DNA of 36,519 bases, taken from positions 1-36,519 of the IMG/VR virus record IMGVR_UViG_3300027881_000042; one strand, written 5' to 3'. The DNA comes from a virus. How positions within the stretch are numbered: the first letter of the stretch is position 1; each line of letters opens with the position of its first letter. Of this stretch, positions 15,740-23,053 are shown one piece after another. The notes below the pieces were generated by a model that ran no database searches, had not been told where the DNA came from, and worked only from the letters and a program-made list of their open reading frames with translations. The translations under genes were made by a program, and so were the position numbers.

Positions 15740-16438
15740 GTTACTTGCGAACGATAGGTCGAAGGCGGCTGAGATACCTGTGTCATTTGCCGAGCACTCA
15801 GCAGCCCGAACTCGAATGTCAGCCTTACTCGGAATCTTCAACGGCACCGCAGGGTTGATTTCAAAGCCCCCGCCTTGACTATTGATCGCACGGATGTCCT
15901 TCGTCTGCCACGCTTCGCCAAACGGTTTAACCTGAAACGCTAGAAGAGCAGTGGTCGCCTGCACCCTACCGATTGACGCTTCCCATCCCAACCACTGAGC
16001 GTAACCATAGTCTGCCGGGATCGTGTAGATCGCCATGAGCGTTTGGCCCGCTGCGGGGGTAATGATCGCGCCTGTTCCTACGCCAATCTTGACTGTGATA
16101 GTGCCTTCATTGCCTTCGCTCGCACCAGCGGCACGGACGACAGCACGGAAGACTCGAAGGTACTCGTACTTGAGCGCCACGGGAGTTTGCCCATCCATCG
16201 TGGCGATCTCGTTCCGCATCAAGTAATCGGCGTCGAGCCCATAGACCTCTACAGTACGTGCGCCAGAGTCACCGTCAGCGTCATCTACATCGCTGCTCTG
16301 GATGGTCGAGGCTGCGGCTACCGATGCGAACGTATAGACACCGCCGCCATCCCAAATGTCTTCAGGTGTCGAGCCCGCATCTACATCAGGGTTGTACCCG
16401 AACTTCCGCTCGGATGCTACACCGATTACGCCAGACAC
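15737..16438 (-). CDS. Beta-rich virion protein
   Basis: A 233-residue protein, rich in Gly, Ala, Thr and Val and free of leader and KHE sites. It begins M-S-G-V-I-G-V-A-S-E-R-K-F-G-Y. It contains L-M-R-N-E-I-A-T-M-D-G-Q-T-P-V-A-L and later F-E-I-N-P-A-V-P-L-K-I-P-S-K-A-D-I-R-V-R-A, which look like successive beta strands of a jelly-roll or sandwich. Proteins of this type are frequent as decoration or fibre-associated subunits in environmental phages. It starts at the last base of the preceding small gene. No catalytic motif is visible. Confidence 0.75.
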   Translation of the reverse strand: MSGVIGVASERKFGYNPDVDAGSTPEDIWDGGGVYTFASVAAASTIQSSDVDDADGDSGARTVEVYGLDADYLMRNEIATMDGQTPVALKYEYLRVFRAVVRAAGASEGNEGTITVKIGVGTGAIITPAAGQTLMAIYTIPADYGYAQWLGWEASIGRVQATTALLAFQVKPFGEAWQTKDIRAINSQGGGFEINPAVPLKIPSKADIRVRAAECSANDTGISAAFDLSFASN

Positions 16439-16755
16439 TAAACCGGGATGGTATGGTAGACGATCTCGCCAGACACAGCACCGGCTGACGTGACCTCTAG
16501 GTTATCGTTGTCATCGCCCGTGAGGCCGACCACGACAGGGTGGCTCAGGACGAAGGGAACAGCACCGCTGTTCGAGATGACCTGCTGGCCCCCGGTCCCA
16601 AAGGCAAGCGTTCCCTCTCCGCTCACATGAACACTGTGAATGCGAAGACGGAAACCCGCGCCCGGAGCGGCGATTACTTCAGTGCTTGCCTGAGCAATCG
16701 CGAAGTCGAACGTAGCTCGCTCGTAACCAAACTCAATCGCTGCTGGGAGTGTCAT
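16438..16755 (-). CDS. Small beta-sandwich virion protein (decoration-like)
   Basis: A 105-residue protein made almost only of predicted strands: A-T-F-D-F-A-I-A-Q-A, G-F-R-L-R-I-H-S-V-H-V-S, and I-V-Y-H-T-I-P-V at the end. No membrane segment or leader. The size and composition suggest a small capsid decoration or tail-associated protein, probably working with the next gene, with which it shares one base. The family is not recognised. Confidence 0.75.
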   Translation of the reverse strand: MTLPAAIEFGYERATFDFAIAQASTEVIAAPGAGFRLRIHSVHVSGEGTLAFGTGGQQVISNSGAVPFVLSHPVVVGLTGDDNDNLEVTSAGAVSGEIVYHTIPV

Positions 16756-16764
16756 AGTTCTCTC

Positions 16765-17064
16765 CTACGTGAGTTCGCCAGAGTCAGGCCCGAGTCTGCT
16801 CAGATCACTCTGAAGGATCGGTTTAACCTTCGCTGCCGCCGTATGTGCGTTTACGTCTTCCATCAGGTCGAGCACGAACTGGTACGCCGCGAAGATGTCC
16901 CAATCAAGCTGTGTCCCTATGCTACTCACAGCCCTTTGCCAACTCGCCTGATCTTCGGGCGCAAGGGCTTCTTGCTTGGGCGGCTGCTTCTGCATCTGCG
17001 GACGCCGAGCCCGGCCTTCAATGAAAACCTCGGGTGCCTTGCTTGCCCATGCCATCCAACTCAT
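16765..17064 (-). CDS. Small putative capsid-targeted internal protein
   Basis: A 99-residue protein when started at the ATG at 17064, which overlaps the stop of the upstream gene by 4 bases (ATGA), the standard arrangement here. The frame is open further upstream but that would add an overlap of about 50 bases. It begins M-S-W-M-A-W-A-S-K-A-P-E-V-F-I-E-G, a weaker version of the leader in which the W-A-S-K-x-P part matches the protein at 24334-25098; the cut might follow F-I-E. A Gln/Pro linker leads to a helical domain (A-A-Y-Q-F-V-L-D-L-M-E-D-V). Confidence 0.75.
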   Translation of the reverse strand: MSWMAWASKAPEVFIEGRARRPQMQKQPPKQEALAPEDQASWQRAVSSIGTQLDWDIFAAYQFVLDLMEDVNAHTAAAKVKPILQSDLSRLGPDSGELT

Positions 17065-17435
17065 GTCAGCCTCGCTATCATTTCCCAACGCCCCGATCCC
17101 ATCTCCTGCCACGACACCGAGAGCATTGAGTTGTCGATCTCGATAGGAGAAAACGGATCGTCCCGGTTCGAGAAGGCAACGTCGAACGTCTTCGGTGGCC
17201 TTCCAAACGAATACGTATCCATCGCGTTGAAGCCCTGCCCGGTGACCTCGATACCGTGCTGTTCGAGCGTATCGGTAATCGCGTTCAGACCTATACCGAT
17301 GCTGTCAAAAGGACGGTTGCCATCGAGGCCCTTCTGAGACATGAGCGCGTTCACTCGCTCGCGCAATCCCCGGTCGAGGGTTGACGCCTTCTTAGCTTCG
17401 TGCTTCAGCGCCCACTCTAGGTAGGACCTCTTCAT
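17061..17435 (-). CDS. Putative capsid-targeted internal protein
   Basis: A 124-residue protein beginning M-K-R-S-Y-L-E-W-A-L-K-H-E-A, one of the best copies of the leader; here the leader itself ends in K-H-E, linking it to the internal KHE motif. Residues 15-35 are helical. The rest is one copy of the recurring 'GF...W' type module: L-N-A-I-T-D-T-L-E-Q-H-G-I-E-V, strands, and G-S-G-R-W-E-M-I-A-R. Predicted mature size is about 111 residues. It overlaps both neighbours by 4 bases. Confidence 0.85.
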   Translation of the reverse strand: MKRSYLEWALKHEAKKASTLDRGLRERVNALMSQKGLDGNRPFDSIGIGLNAITDTLEQHGIEVTGQGFNAMDTYSFGRPPKTFDVAFSNRDDPFSPIEIDNSMLSVSWQEMGSGRWEMIARLT

Positions 17436-17818
17436 TTGGTTTCTCCGTTACGCGCCTGAGCGTGCCTAATGGAATCGTGACCGGCCTCGAAATGCGTCTC
17501 GCGCTTGTGCTTGAACTGGCGCACGCTGATGAGCATCCAGCCGGAGACGAAACCGAGCCACGCGATGAAGACCTCTAGGTGGATGATCTCCGGCTCTCCC
17601 CACTCCGGGTCGGATGCGTACTTGAAGGCGAGGATGATCTTGATGATCCACGTCACGAAATAGAAGAACCCGGTGATGACTCCCATCCCTACGCCTGTGA
17701 ACGTCAGCCAGTTCGTAGTGTTGAGATCATCAATCGCGCTCTTCCACTCCACGAAGGACTCACGGAGACTGAAGAACTTGCCGACCTTCTGGCCGACCTT
17801 CTCGAAATCAAAGCTCAT
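17432..17818 (-). CDS. Two-span membrane protein (holin-like?)
   Basis: A 128-residue protein with an amphipathic N-terminal 30 residues, two hydrophobic segments (about 38-66 and 81-98) and a basic, hydrophilic tail (F-K-H-K-R-E-T-H-F). This is compatible with a class II-like holin or another small inner-membrane protein. No endolysin gene is seen nearby, so the lysis role is only a possibility. It is coupled by 4-base overlaps to the coiled-coil membrane protein upstream and the leader protein downstream. Confidence 0.75.
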   Translation of the reverse strand: MSFDFEKVGQKVGKFFSLRESFVEWKSAIDDLNTTNWLTFTGVGMGVITGFFYFVTWIIKIILAFKYASDPEWGEPEIIHLEVFIAWLGFVSGWMLISVRQFKHKRETHFEAGHDSIRHAQARNGETK

Positions 17819-18279
17819 CGTTCTGTCGGTGGTGTGTCGCCTACCTGTCGGGCGATCCCAAGAGAGTCGGTGCAGAAGCGGAGCAGGCTGATCTCACCCA
17901 CACGCATCCGGGCGAGAAGTTGCGCTTGATCTGCGAGGCAACGGTCGGTGAGCATGATGAGTTTGATGTCACCGAAGTCTTCTCTCATCGCACGCTGCTC
18001 GACCTGCACATCTTCCATGATCTCTGTGCGAGCCCGGCGTCCCACATCTTTCACAGCCTCGATGGAGTCGAACTGAAGTTGCTCCATTTCGTGATAGTCG
18101 TCCTGCTCTTCACGAACTACTTCAGCAGTGTCATGCGCCACTTCCCGCATCTCGATCTGTTGGTACTCCGCTGGCGAAAGGTACTTCCCGCCGACCCAAT
18201 TGATTATCGCGAAGAGAGCGGCAACGATTACGCCGATGGCTGTGATCGCGCCTGCTGTCTTCTTCAGGTCGATCTTCAC
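17815..18279 (-). CDS. Membrane-anchored coiled-coil protein (spanin-like?)
   Basis: A 154-residue protein with an N-terminal basic start, one membrane segment (about 9-27) and a long charged helical domain (residues 35-115, many Glu, Gln, Arg) followed by two Cys-containing stretches (D-R-C-L-A and R-F-C-T-D). This topology, a short cytoplasmic end with a periplasmic coiled coil, is that of inner-membrane spanin subunits. No overlapping lipoprotein gene is present inside it, so the identification is weak. It overlaps the neighbouring genes by 4 bases on both sides. Confidence 0.75.
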   Translation of the reverse strand: MKIDLKKTAGAITAIGVIVAALFAIINWVGGKYLSPAEYQQIEMREVAHDTAEVVREEQDDYHEMEQLQFDSIEAVKDVGRRARTEIMEDVQVEQRAMREDFGDIKLIMLTDRCLADQAQLLARMRVGEISLLRFCTDSLGIARQVGDTPPTER

Positions 18280-19058
18280 AGCCAGCCAAGCCTCTCGAAT
18301 GCGTCTCGGAGCGATGCAGCCCCAATCCCACCCTCACCCGCAGGACCACGCGCAGGACGACCGCCGATGAAGATTTGCCAGCCCTCGATCTCTGTCTCCA
18401 TCTCACCGCCTTCTCCCCAAATCGGGCCGACTTCGATCATTCTTCGCTCAGACGGGTTACCGGCCAAGCTCTGCAAGGCGACCCACTCATCGAAGTGGCC
18501 CTTCGCGCCTTGAAACGTGAACCCGTTCTGCAAGAGGAAGTTCTGCATCGGTAGGGACGTAAAGGCTTGCTCGTGCTTGAGCGTACCTTCCTGCATCACG
18601 AGATGCCGAGCCGGGATGTCCATCGTACCCTTCTCGGTTTCGATGGACACGATGTCACCGCCCTCTTTCGTCCCGATCACCTTGCCGGTAAGCGGAGCCG
18701 GTAGACCTTGCACGAGCACATGATGGCCGGGCTTGAACTCCGGCACCGCGCTCTCCACTACCTTCTTCGGGTCCGCTCCCTGAGCAACCTGTTCTACCAG
18801 TGCATCGATATTCATCTTCCGACTCTCCAACAGCGACAGGCTGTTCTGATGGAAGCTCATCTTCGTGCCGACGACATCCCGGCGTCCGAACTCATCGGGT
18901 GGGATGTTCCCCGAGGCTTCCTTGATCCTGACGACATACCATCCCGGCTTCGATGGCCCTTCGAGTCCGACCACAACACCGCGAAAGAAGAACCCCGGCC
19001 CGGACTGCCCGGAAACTTCATCGCCTACGCGCAACTCTCTTGTCACGAATCCGGTCAT
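18276..19058 (-). CDS. Modular cargo-like protein with two SH3-like barrels, helical motif and KHEQ
   Basis: A 260-residue protein with four modules: an SH3-like barrel (9-78, L-R-V-G-D-E-V), the recurring helical motif (84-105, I-D-A-L-V-E-Q-V-A-Q-G-A-D-P-K-K-V-V), a second barrel (108-157, F-K-P-G-H-H-V-L-V), then T-L-K-H-E at 159-163 before Q, and a C-terminal 'GF...W-I' module (L-Q-N-G-F-T-F-Q, E-G-W-Q-I-F-I-G-G, then a helix). The N-terminus M-T-G-F-V-T-R-E is not a standard leader. It is the first gene after a 117-base gap with an inverted repeat. Cutting at KHE would split it into pieces of 163 and 97 residues. Confidence 0.85.
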   Translation of the reverse strand: MTGFVTRELRVGDEVSGQSGPGFFFRGVVVGLEGPSKPGWYVVRIKEASGNIPPDEFGRRDVVGTKMSFHQNSLSLLESRKMNIDALVEQVAQGADPKKVVESAVPEFKPGHHVLVQGLPAPLTGKVIGTKEGGDIVSIETEKGTMDIPARHLVMQEGTLKHEQAFTSLPMQNFLLQNGFTFQGAKGHFDEWVALQSLAGNPSERRMIEVGPIWGEGGEMETEIEGWQIFIGGRPARGPAGEGGIGAASLRDAFERLGWL

Positions 19059-19089
19059 CGTGTTGCATCCTGTTGCAAAGTGTGGCAGG

Positions 19090-19165
19090 GTGGCTCCGAG
19101 GCCGGAGATGAGAACTAGGCCCTTTAGACGGCTACCCTCGGGACCGATTTGAACCTCGGAGCCAC
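19090..19165 (-). repeat. 12-bp inverted repeat in the 18276-19176 gap
   Basis: Positions 19090-19101 and 19154-19165 form a perfect 12-bp inverted repeat around a 52-base loop, in the noncoding 117 bases between two genes. Read on the minus strand, the first arm is followed directly by TTCAAAT, the T-loop consensus of tRNAs, as in the hairpin at 26174-26204. No tRNA can be folded. A 7-base direct repeat (TGTTGCA twice) lies next to it at 19061-19078, just upstream of the next start codon. Confidence 0.6.
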
Positions 19166-19175
19166 TAAATTTTCG

Positions 19176-19475
19176 TTAGAACGGTAGAGCGAGTGACGGG
19201 AAGAGGACTTCCATCACAGCCTTCGCGAACTTCTCCTGCTCCTGCTCGCGCTCCATGCCGAGGTCACGTTCAGCGAACCCCATCAAGAAGTGCAGCTTGT
19301 CCAGATTGTCGCCATCGTTAAAGCCCGGCGAACCGACGAACTCAAGGAGCTTGTTCTTCTCCAACTGACTCAGGCCGAACTCAGTGCCGATCAGGTTCAG
19401 TTGTCGGACGTTGACGCCTAGCTGCTCGCACAGCTTGCGCTGTCTGATGTAAGCGTACTTGATTCGACGGTGCAT
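19176..19475 (-). CDS. Small helical protein of unknown function
   Basis: A 99-residue, mostly helical protein with a basic N-terminus (M-H-R-R-I-K-Y-A-Y-I-R-Q-R-K) followed by L-G-V-N-V-R-Q-L-N-L-I-G-T-E-F-G-L, which has the look of a small helix-turn-helix, and a C-terminal M-E-R-E-Q-E-Q-E-K-F-A-K-A-V-M-E-V-L. The E-Q-E-Q-E stretch could be a protease site, as in the gene upstream. It is the last gene before the structured gap. Confidence 0.7.
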   Translation of the reverse strand: MHRRIKYAYIRQRKLCEQLGVNVRQLNLIGTEFGLSQLEKNKLLEFVGSPGFNDGDNLDKLHFLMGFAERDLGMEREQEQEKFAKAVMEVLFPSLALPF

Positions 19476-19478
19476 AAG

Positions 19479-20126
19479 CTAGAAGAACAAAATGTCTGGA
19501 AAGTTCTGTTCCCGCGCAAGGTCGTCGCAGTTCATATCCCCAATGTTCTTGAGTTCTCTCCCGCCCTCGAATGCTCTGAACGTCCCGTCATGGAAAAGGC
19601 GAATCACTTTATCGCCCTTCGACCAGACGGCAACTCGACCTTTTGGGAATCCGGTCGGAGCTTCCGCGTCCTCTAATCCATCCAGTGACCAGCCGTTCCT
19701 CTGTAACGCAGCGACACAAATGCCGGGCGGCTGCTCCTGCTCCTGCACTGGCTCGCCCTTCAATTCTCGCTCTACGAGGAAGTCGATGTCCGCACCGCGC
19801 TCTGCGCTCTCGATCATCTTGTCGATTTTCTTCATGCTCTCTTCTTCCCCACTCTTCTCTTTTGCCTCATCGCACATCTGCTTGTCGTCAACGAATCGGC
19901 AGGGGTCCACGAGTTTGCGATGGTCGAGGCCGGTTTCCATCTCGAACCTCTCAGACCCATCACCATCCCATCCGAACTTGATCTCGCGTGAGGCTCCGAT
20001 ACCACCGAGCCACGACAGCGTTGCGAGCAGCGCCGTGACCTTCTCGATTACCTCGGGTCGTCCCTTGATCTCGATGGAGCGAGTCACTTCATCGGGACGA
20101 CTGATCTCACGGAAGGAGTAGTTCAT
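19479..20126 (-). CDS. Modular cargo-like protein with helical motif and QEQ site
   Basis: A 215-residue protein. The N-terminal 95 residues are an alpha-beta domain with D-P-C-R-F-V-D-D-K-Q-M-C-D. Then E-S-M-K-K and the recurring helical motif (I-D-K-M-I-E-S-A-E-R-G-A-D-I-D-F-L-V) follow at 95-121. P-V-Q-E-Q-E-Q at 126-132 is a likely cut region. The C-terminal module (V-A-A-L-Q-R-N-G-W-S-L-D-G, V-A-V-W-S-K-G-D-K-V-I-R-L-F) is a 'GF...' type alpha-beta unit. It overlaps the upstream gene by 20 bases. Confidence 0.8.
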   Translation of the reverse strand: MNYSFREISRPDEVTRSIEIKGRPEVIEKVTALLATLSWLGGIGASREIKFGWDGDGSERFEMETGLDHRKLVDPCRFVDDKQMCDEAKEKSGEEESMKKIDKMIESAERGADIDFLVERELKGEPVQEQEQPPGICVAALQRNGWSLDGLEDAEAPTGFPKGRVAVWSKGDKVIRLFHDGTFRAFEGGRELKNIGDMNCDDLAREQNFPDILFF

Positions 20127-20397
20127 CGAACCGTTGGAAGTATTCGGTCAGCGCAGTAGCTCCGAGTCCTTCGGATAGCTTCTCTCCGCTCTGTAGCACT
20201 CGCCAGTTCCACCCGCGCCATCCGACTTTCGTTTCGAGGTTCGTGTTGACCGCGTGACGCCAGACATCCTTACCGGCCTCGATGTGCGGTCGGCCATTCA
20301 GTCCGGGGTCTTCCTGCACCGTCTCTATGAAGGCGAAGCCGAGCCCTTCAAGAACTTCGGCCACATCCCATTGCGTGATCGGGTAGGTCTGATGCAC
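20107..20397 (-). CDS. Single-module protein ('GF...W' type)
   Basis: A 96-residue protein that consists of one copy of the recurring alpha-beta module: I-T-Q-W-D-V-A-E-V-L-E-G-L-G-F-A-F-I, a long strand region, W-R-G-W-N-W-R-V-L, and a final helix (L-T-E-Y-F-Q-R-F-D-E-L-L). It starts with GTG immediately after the TGA of the methyltransferase gene. In other genes this module sits behind a KHEQ site; here it stands alone, as if it were a separate mature product. Confidence 0.75.
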   Translation of the reverse strand: MHQTYPITQWDVAEVLEGLGFAFIETVQEDPGLNGRPHIEAGKDVWRHAVNTNLETKVGWRGWNWRVLQSGEKLSEGLGATALTEYFQRFDELLLP

Positions 20398-21057
20398 TCA
20401 CCACTTCTCCGGTTTGAATCCCCATCCCAATGGGTCACCGACTCCATGCCCCCACTCGATCCACCTATCGCGATGACCGTTCCTCGCGAAGAGGTCCAGC
20501 CACGGCCCCCGACACACCCGGATGACCTCGGAGTAAAATTTCGTCGGCTTCACCGAATGGCCCTCTGGCGGGGCGAAGATCACCGAGGGCATATCTCGGC
20601 GCTTCAGCTTGTTGTTCTTGCCCCTGACGGCAAGTATGGCCGTCTCGTGAGCGTTCCGTAGGTAGTACCCGAGGCCGATCCGTAAGGCTTCTTGCAAATC
20701 AAGGATCGGTCGAGCCTTTGTCGCTGACGGTTGAGCCCGCACCAGCCGGTACACTCCCCGAGGCCGGGCCACCGAGAGCTTCACCGTCTTCACCCATACC
20801 AACTGACCCACCGGGCGGTAGCCCCACGCCTCACAGACCTTGACGTGATCGCCCTTGTTGACGTGGTGCGTAGGGCACCACAACCACAGGTAGCCGTTCT
20901 TCATCGCGACCTCGGGAACCGGGAGCTTGCAAATCTGCTCCACGGTCAGGGTCGGATAATGTTCGCGGCTCCGGCTTACCTGCCGCTGCCACAGCCAGCC
21001 CTTCTCATAGGGCCACGGCGGGTCACATACGATTGTTCTGAAGCGTCTCGCGGGCAC
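20398..21057 (-). CDS. MT-A70 family adenine methyltransferase
   Basis: A 219-residue protein with the family signature: I-V-C-D-P-P-W-P-Y (D-P-P-W at 12-15, the catalytic N6-adenine motif), L-W-L-W-C-P-T (the 'lwlW.t' strand), G-Y-R-P-V-G-Q-L-V-W-V-K, and near the end F-Y-S-E-V-I-R-V-C-R-G-P-W-L-D-L-F-A-R (the 'K....ie......~lELFaR' end). It probably uses S-adenosylmethionine to methylate adenine in DNA, which could protect phage DNA from restriction. It is the only clear metabolic or modification enzyme in the window and is set among putative internal proteins. It lacks the leader, so I see no sign that it is packaged. Confidence 0.92.
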   Translation of the reverse strand: MPARRFRTIVCDPPWPYEKGWLWQRQVSRSREHYPTLTVEQICKLPVPEVAMKNGYLWLWCPTHHVNKGDHVKVCEAWGYRPVGQLVWVKTVKLSVARPRGVYRLVRAQPSATKARPILDLQEALRIGLGYYLRNAHETAILAVRGKNNKLKRRDMPSVIFAPPEGHSVKPTKFYSEVIRVCRGPWLDLFARNGHRDRWIEWGHGVGDPLGWGFKPEKW

Positions 21058-21092
21058 GGCGCTTCTCCTTTCGGTTACGGCGGGAGTCGGCG

Positions 21093-22373
21093 CTATCTCC
21101 TACTCTGCTCGACGGAGCGAACACCAGCATCGAACGTGCTGAGGTTCGGTCCAGCCGCCAGCTTGATCCTGTTGAACGTCATCACCCAAGCCCCGGTTTC
21201 CCGGTTTACCTGCAACTGCACACCGGCCAGCGAAGACCCATCGTGGGGCTGGTGGAATAGTTGCGGGCCGAATGATAGTGAACCGGGACTCGGGATGAAA
21301 CCGTAGCGACCGACGATCATCGACGCATCGATCTGCTCGTGCTTCATGCTCTCACCGAGGAACTGTCGCAGGTCCTTCTCTAGCTCCTTCGCTCCGGTGC
21401 CCCGTGCAACTGGATCGGGTGCGTCCTTCCGATCAACCGGGAAGTCGTAGATCACCCACGAGCCGTTGTTCTTGACCTCGACGCCTGCGACCACCTTCGT
21501 CGGAGTGCGCTTGATCCAAAGAGGTACGCTGTACTGGCCGGAGACGGTATCGAAGCCACGCGCTCTCAGCACGCGCTCGATGTCCGGGTCGATGGCCTGC
21601 TCGTGCTTCGCGGCTTCAAGACCGAGGGCACGCATCGCAGCACTCGGGTTCGGGTGCTCTGCTATCGTCTCGAACATATCGAGGACATCCTGAACCTCTT
21701 GGGGATGCAGACCGCCATCGTCAAGAATCTCAGCAGCCTCTTCCATCGTGAACTCATCTTCCTTGAACGCATCCCATGCGGTCGCAAGGAGTCGAGCACC
21801 GAACTTCGCCTTCGCAGTACCGAGGTCAGTGACCCGCTGCTGCTCGTGTTTCGCGGACTCGGTGAAGTCTGAGAGACGCACGTTCGCCACGGTCGTCACG
21901 CCGCCCGACTGACCAGCCCGGTTCCTGATAGAGACGGGATCGCCAGCCTGCGCATTCGTCTTGAGCCAGCGCAATGCCTCATCCGCTTTGCCGATGAACT
22001 CCATCTCGCCGCCGAAGAAGACGTTCCATGCGCCCGGATCGAACGCATCTGGAATGACTTCCCATCCGCCTGACGGACTGCTGCCGAGTGCGGGCATGAA
22101 CCCAAACTGCTCTGCCCTCAACGCGGAGACAGGGACCTCAGCCACGCCGAAGATCGCGGTGCCGCTCTCGGAGATGTCGGCCATGTTGCCCCGAACAGCC
22201 ACGACTATCGCGCCCTTCGAGTTGATCGTCTTCACGAGCTTCAGGTACGGCGGTGCGCCAGCGCCCCTCGCCTTCAGTTCGGGGTCGCCCATGTTGACCT
22301 TGACGCGCATCCCCGGCTGAAGCGTGACGCTCTCGCGGTACGCCCTCTGTTGCATCCAACCGATGTTGCTCAT
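21093..22373 (-). CDS. Four-module polyprotein with three KHEQ sites
   Basis: A 426-residue protein and the clearest polyprotein of the set. It starts M-S-N-I-G-W-M-Q-Q-R-A-Y-R-E, a second leader type shared with the gene at 22705-23016. An SH3-like barrel (19-86) and a 'GF...W' module (87-140) follow. K-H-E-Q occurs at 175-178 (T-E-S-A-K-H-E), 256-259 (L-E-A-A-K-H-E) and 344-347 (G-E-S-M-K-H-E). The pieces between sites are 81, 88 and 80 residues. Piece two is helical and includes M-E-E-A-A-E-I-L-D-D-G; pieces three and four are further alpha-beta modules (R-A-R-G-F, G-S-W-V-I; V-G-R-Y-G-F, G-A-W-V-M). The start overlaps the upstream stop (TGATG). Confidence 0.88.
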   Translation of the reverse strand: MSNIGWMQQRAYRESVTLQPGMRVKVNMGDPELKARGAGAPPYLKLVKTINSKGAIVVAVRGNMADISESGTAIFGVAEVPVSALRAEQFGFMPALGSSPSGGWEVIPDAFDPGAWNVFFGGEMEFIGKADEALRWLKTNAQAGDPVSIRNRAGQSGGVTTVANVRLSDFTESAKHEQQRVTDLGTAKAKFGARLLATAWDAFKEDEFTMEEAAEILDDGGLHPQEVQDVLDMFETIAEHPNPSAAMRALGLEAAKHEQAIDPDIERVLRARGFDTVSGQYSVPLWIKRTPTKVVAGVEVKNNGSWVIYDFPVDRKDAPDPVARGTGAKELEKDLRQFLGESMKHEQIDASMIVGRYGFIPSPGSLSFGPQLFHQPHDGSSLAGVQLQVNRETGAWVMTFNRIKLAAGPNLSTFDAGVRSVEQSRR

Positions 22374-22705
22374 CAGAATGCCCTGTTCTCTAGTGCTCGC
22401 ATGAAGGACGGGTCCTTCAGAGCCTCGAACATTCTCGCGCCTGTAAGAGCCGCCCCGTGTGGAGTCATCTTCCCGATCTGATCCATGACGGTTGAGATGT
22501 TGCCGTTGATGAACGACTCGATCAGTTCCTCGATCTCTCCCATCGCGACTTCATGCTTCGAGCTTGCTTGCTCCTGCACGAGTCCGACCGGGTGCGGAAC
22601 CTTCGACCCCTTCGCCTGCTGCGCTGGCCGGGCCGGTTGCTCCTGTCCGCGCATCTTCTCCCACGCTGTCATGGCGATGCGTAGGTCTTCAGCGATTGTA
22701 CTCAT
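22373..22705 (-). CDS. Small modular protein with QEQ and KHE sites and helical motif
   Basis: A 110-residue protein. The N-terminal 50 residues are polar, rich in Gln, Pro and Ala, and contain three candidate protease sites: R-G-Q-E-Q, L-V-Q-E-Q and S-S-K-H-E-V. The remaining part is the recurring helical motif (I-E-E-L-I-E-S-F-I-N-G-N-I) and another helical stretch. It looks like a long leader or linker followed by a single helical module. Starts and stops overlap with both neighbours. Confidence 0.8.
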   Translation of the reverse strand: MSTIAEDLRIAMTAWEKMRGQEQPARPAQQAKGSKVPHPVGLVQEQASSKHEVAMGEIEELIESFINGNISTVMDQIGKMTPHGAALTGARMFEALKDPSFMRALENRAF

Positions 22706-23016
22706 CAGATTCTCCTAGTCGGTGCCATGCCGGTGACATCGAAGGTGGCCGTGCCACCCAACTCATCGATGACGCCCCTGATCGCAGCCTGAAAATTCGG
22801 GTCCGAACCCGAGGTCGCCCCGAACGTCTGCAACTCTCGAATCGCCTGATCGACTTTCGCATCTTCTAGCAGCGCGATGACCGCACCAAGCTGTCGGGAA
22901 GTGCCGGGACTCAATCTCACCAGCCCCTTGAGCAAGCCGATGGCGTTGAAGACATTATCTGCTGTCTCCTTCATCATGCGCCTGTACGCCCGGCGCTGCA
23001 TCCAACCGATCATCAT
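22705..23016 (-). CDS. Small helical protein with the WMQRRAYR leader
   Basis: A 103-residue protein. The start M-M-I-G-W-M-Q-R-R-A-Y-R-R repeats the leader of the four-module polyprotein two genes downstream (G-W-M-Q-Q-R-A-Y-R-E). The rest is helical (A-I-G-L-L-K-G-L-V-R-L and A-V-I-A-L-L-E-D-A-K-V-D-Q-A-I-R-E-L), followed by a short variable end. AGGAG lies upstream of the ATG pair. I infer a packaged protein, with less certainty than for proteins with the E-W-A leader. Confidence 0.75.
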   Translation of the reverse strand: MMIGWMQRRAYRRMMKETADNVFNAIGLLKGLVRLSPGTSRQLGAVIALLEDAKVDQAIRELQTFGATSGSDPNFQAAIRGVIDELGGTATFDVTGMAPTRRI

Positions 23017-23053
23017 GCTCTCCTAAGTAACGCGCTCGAAGGCCGAGAACTGC

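Noticed and set aside
19085-19170. Possible tRNA gene on the minus strand (GGTTCAAATC present)
   Set aside because: The T-loop-like sequence lies on the 5' side of the element; no anticodon arm, D arm or correct T stem can be folded in either strand.
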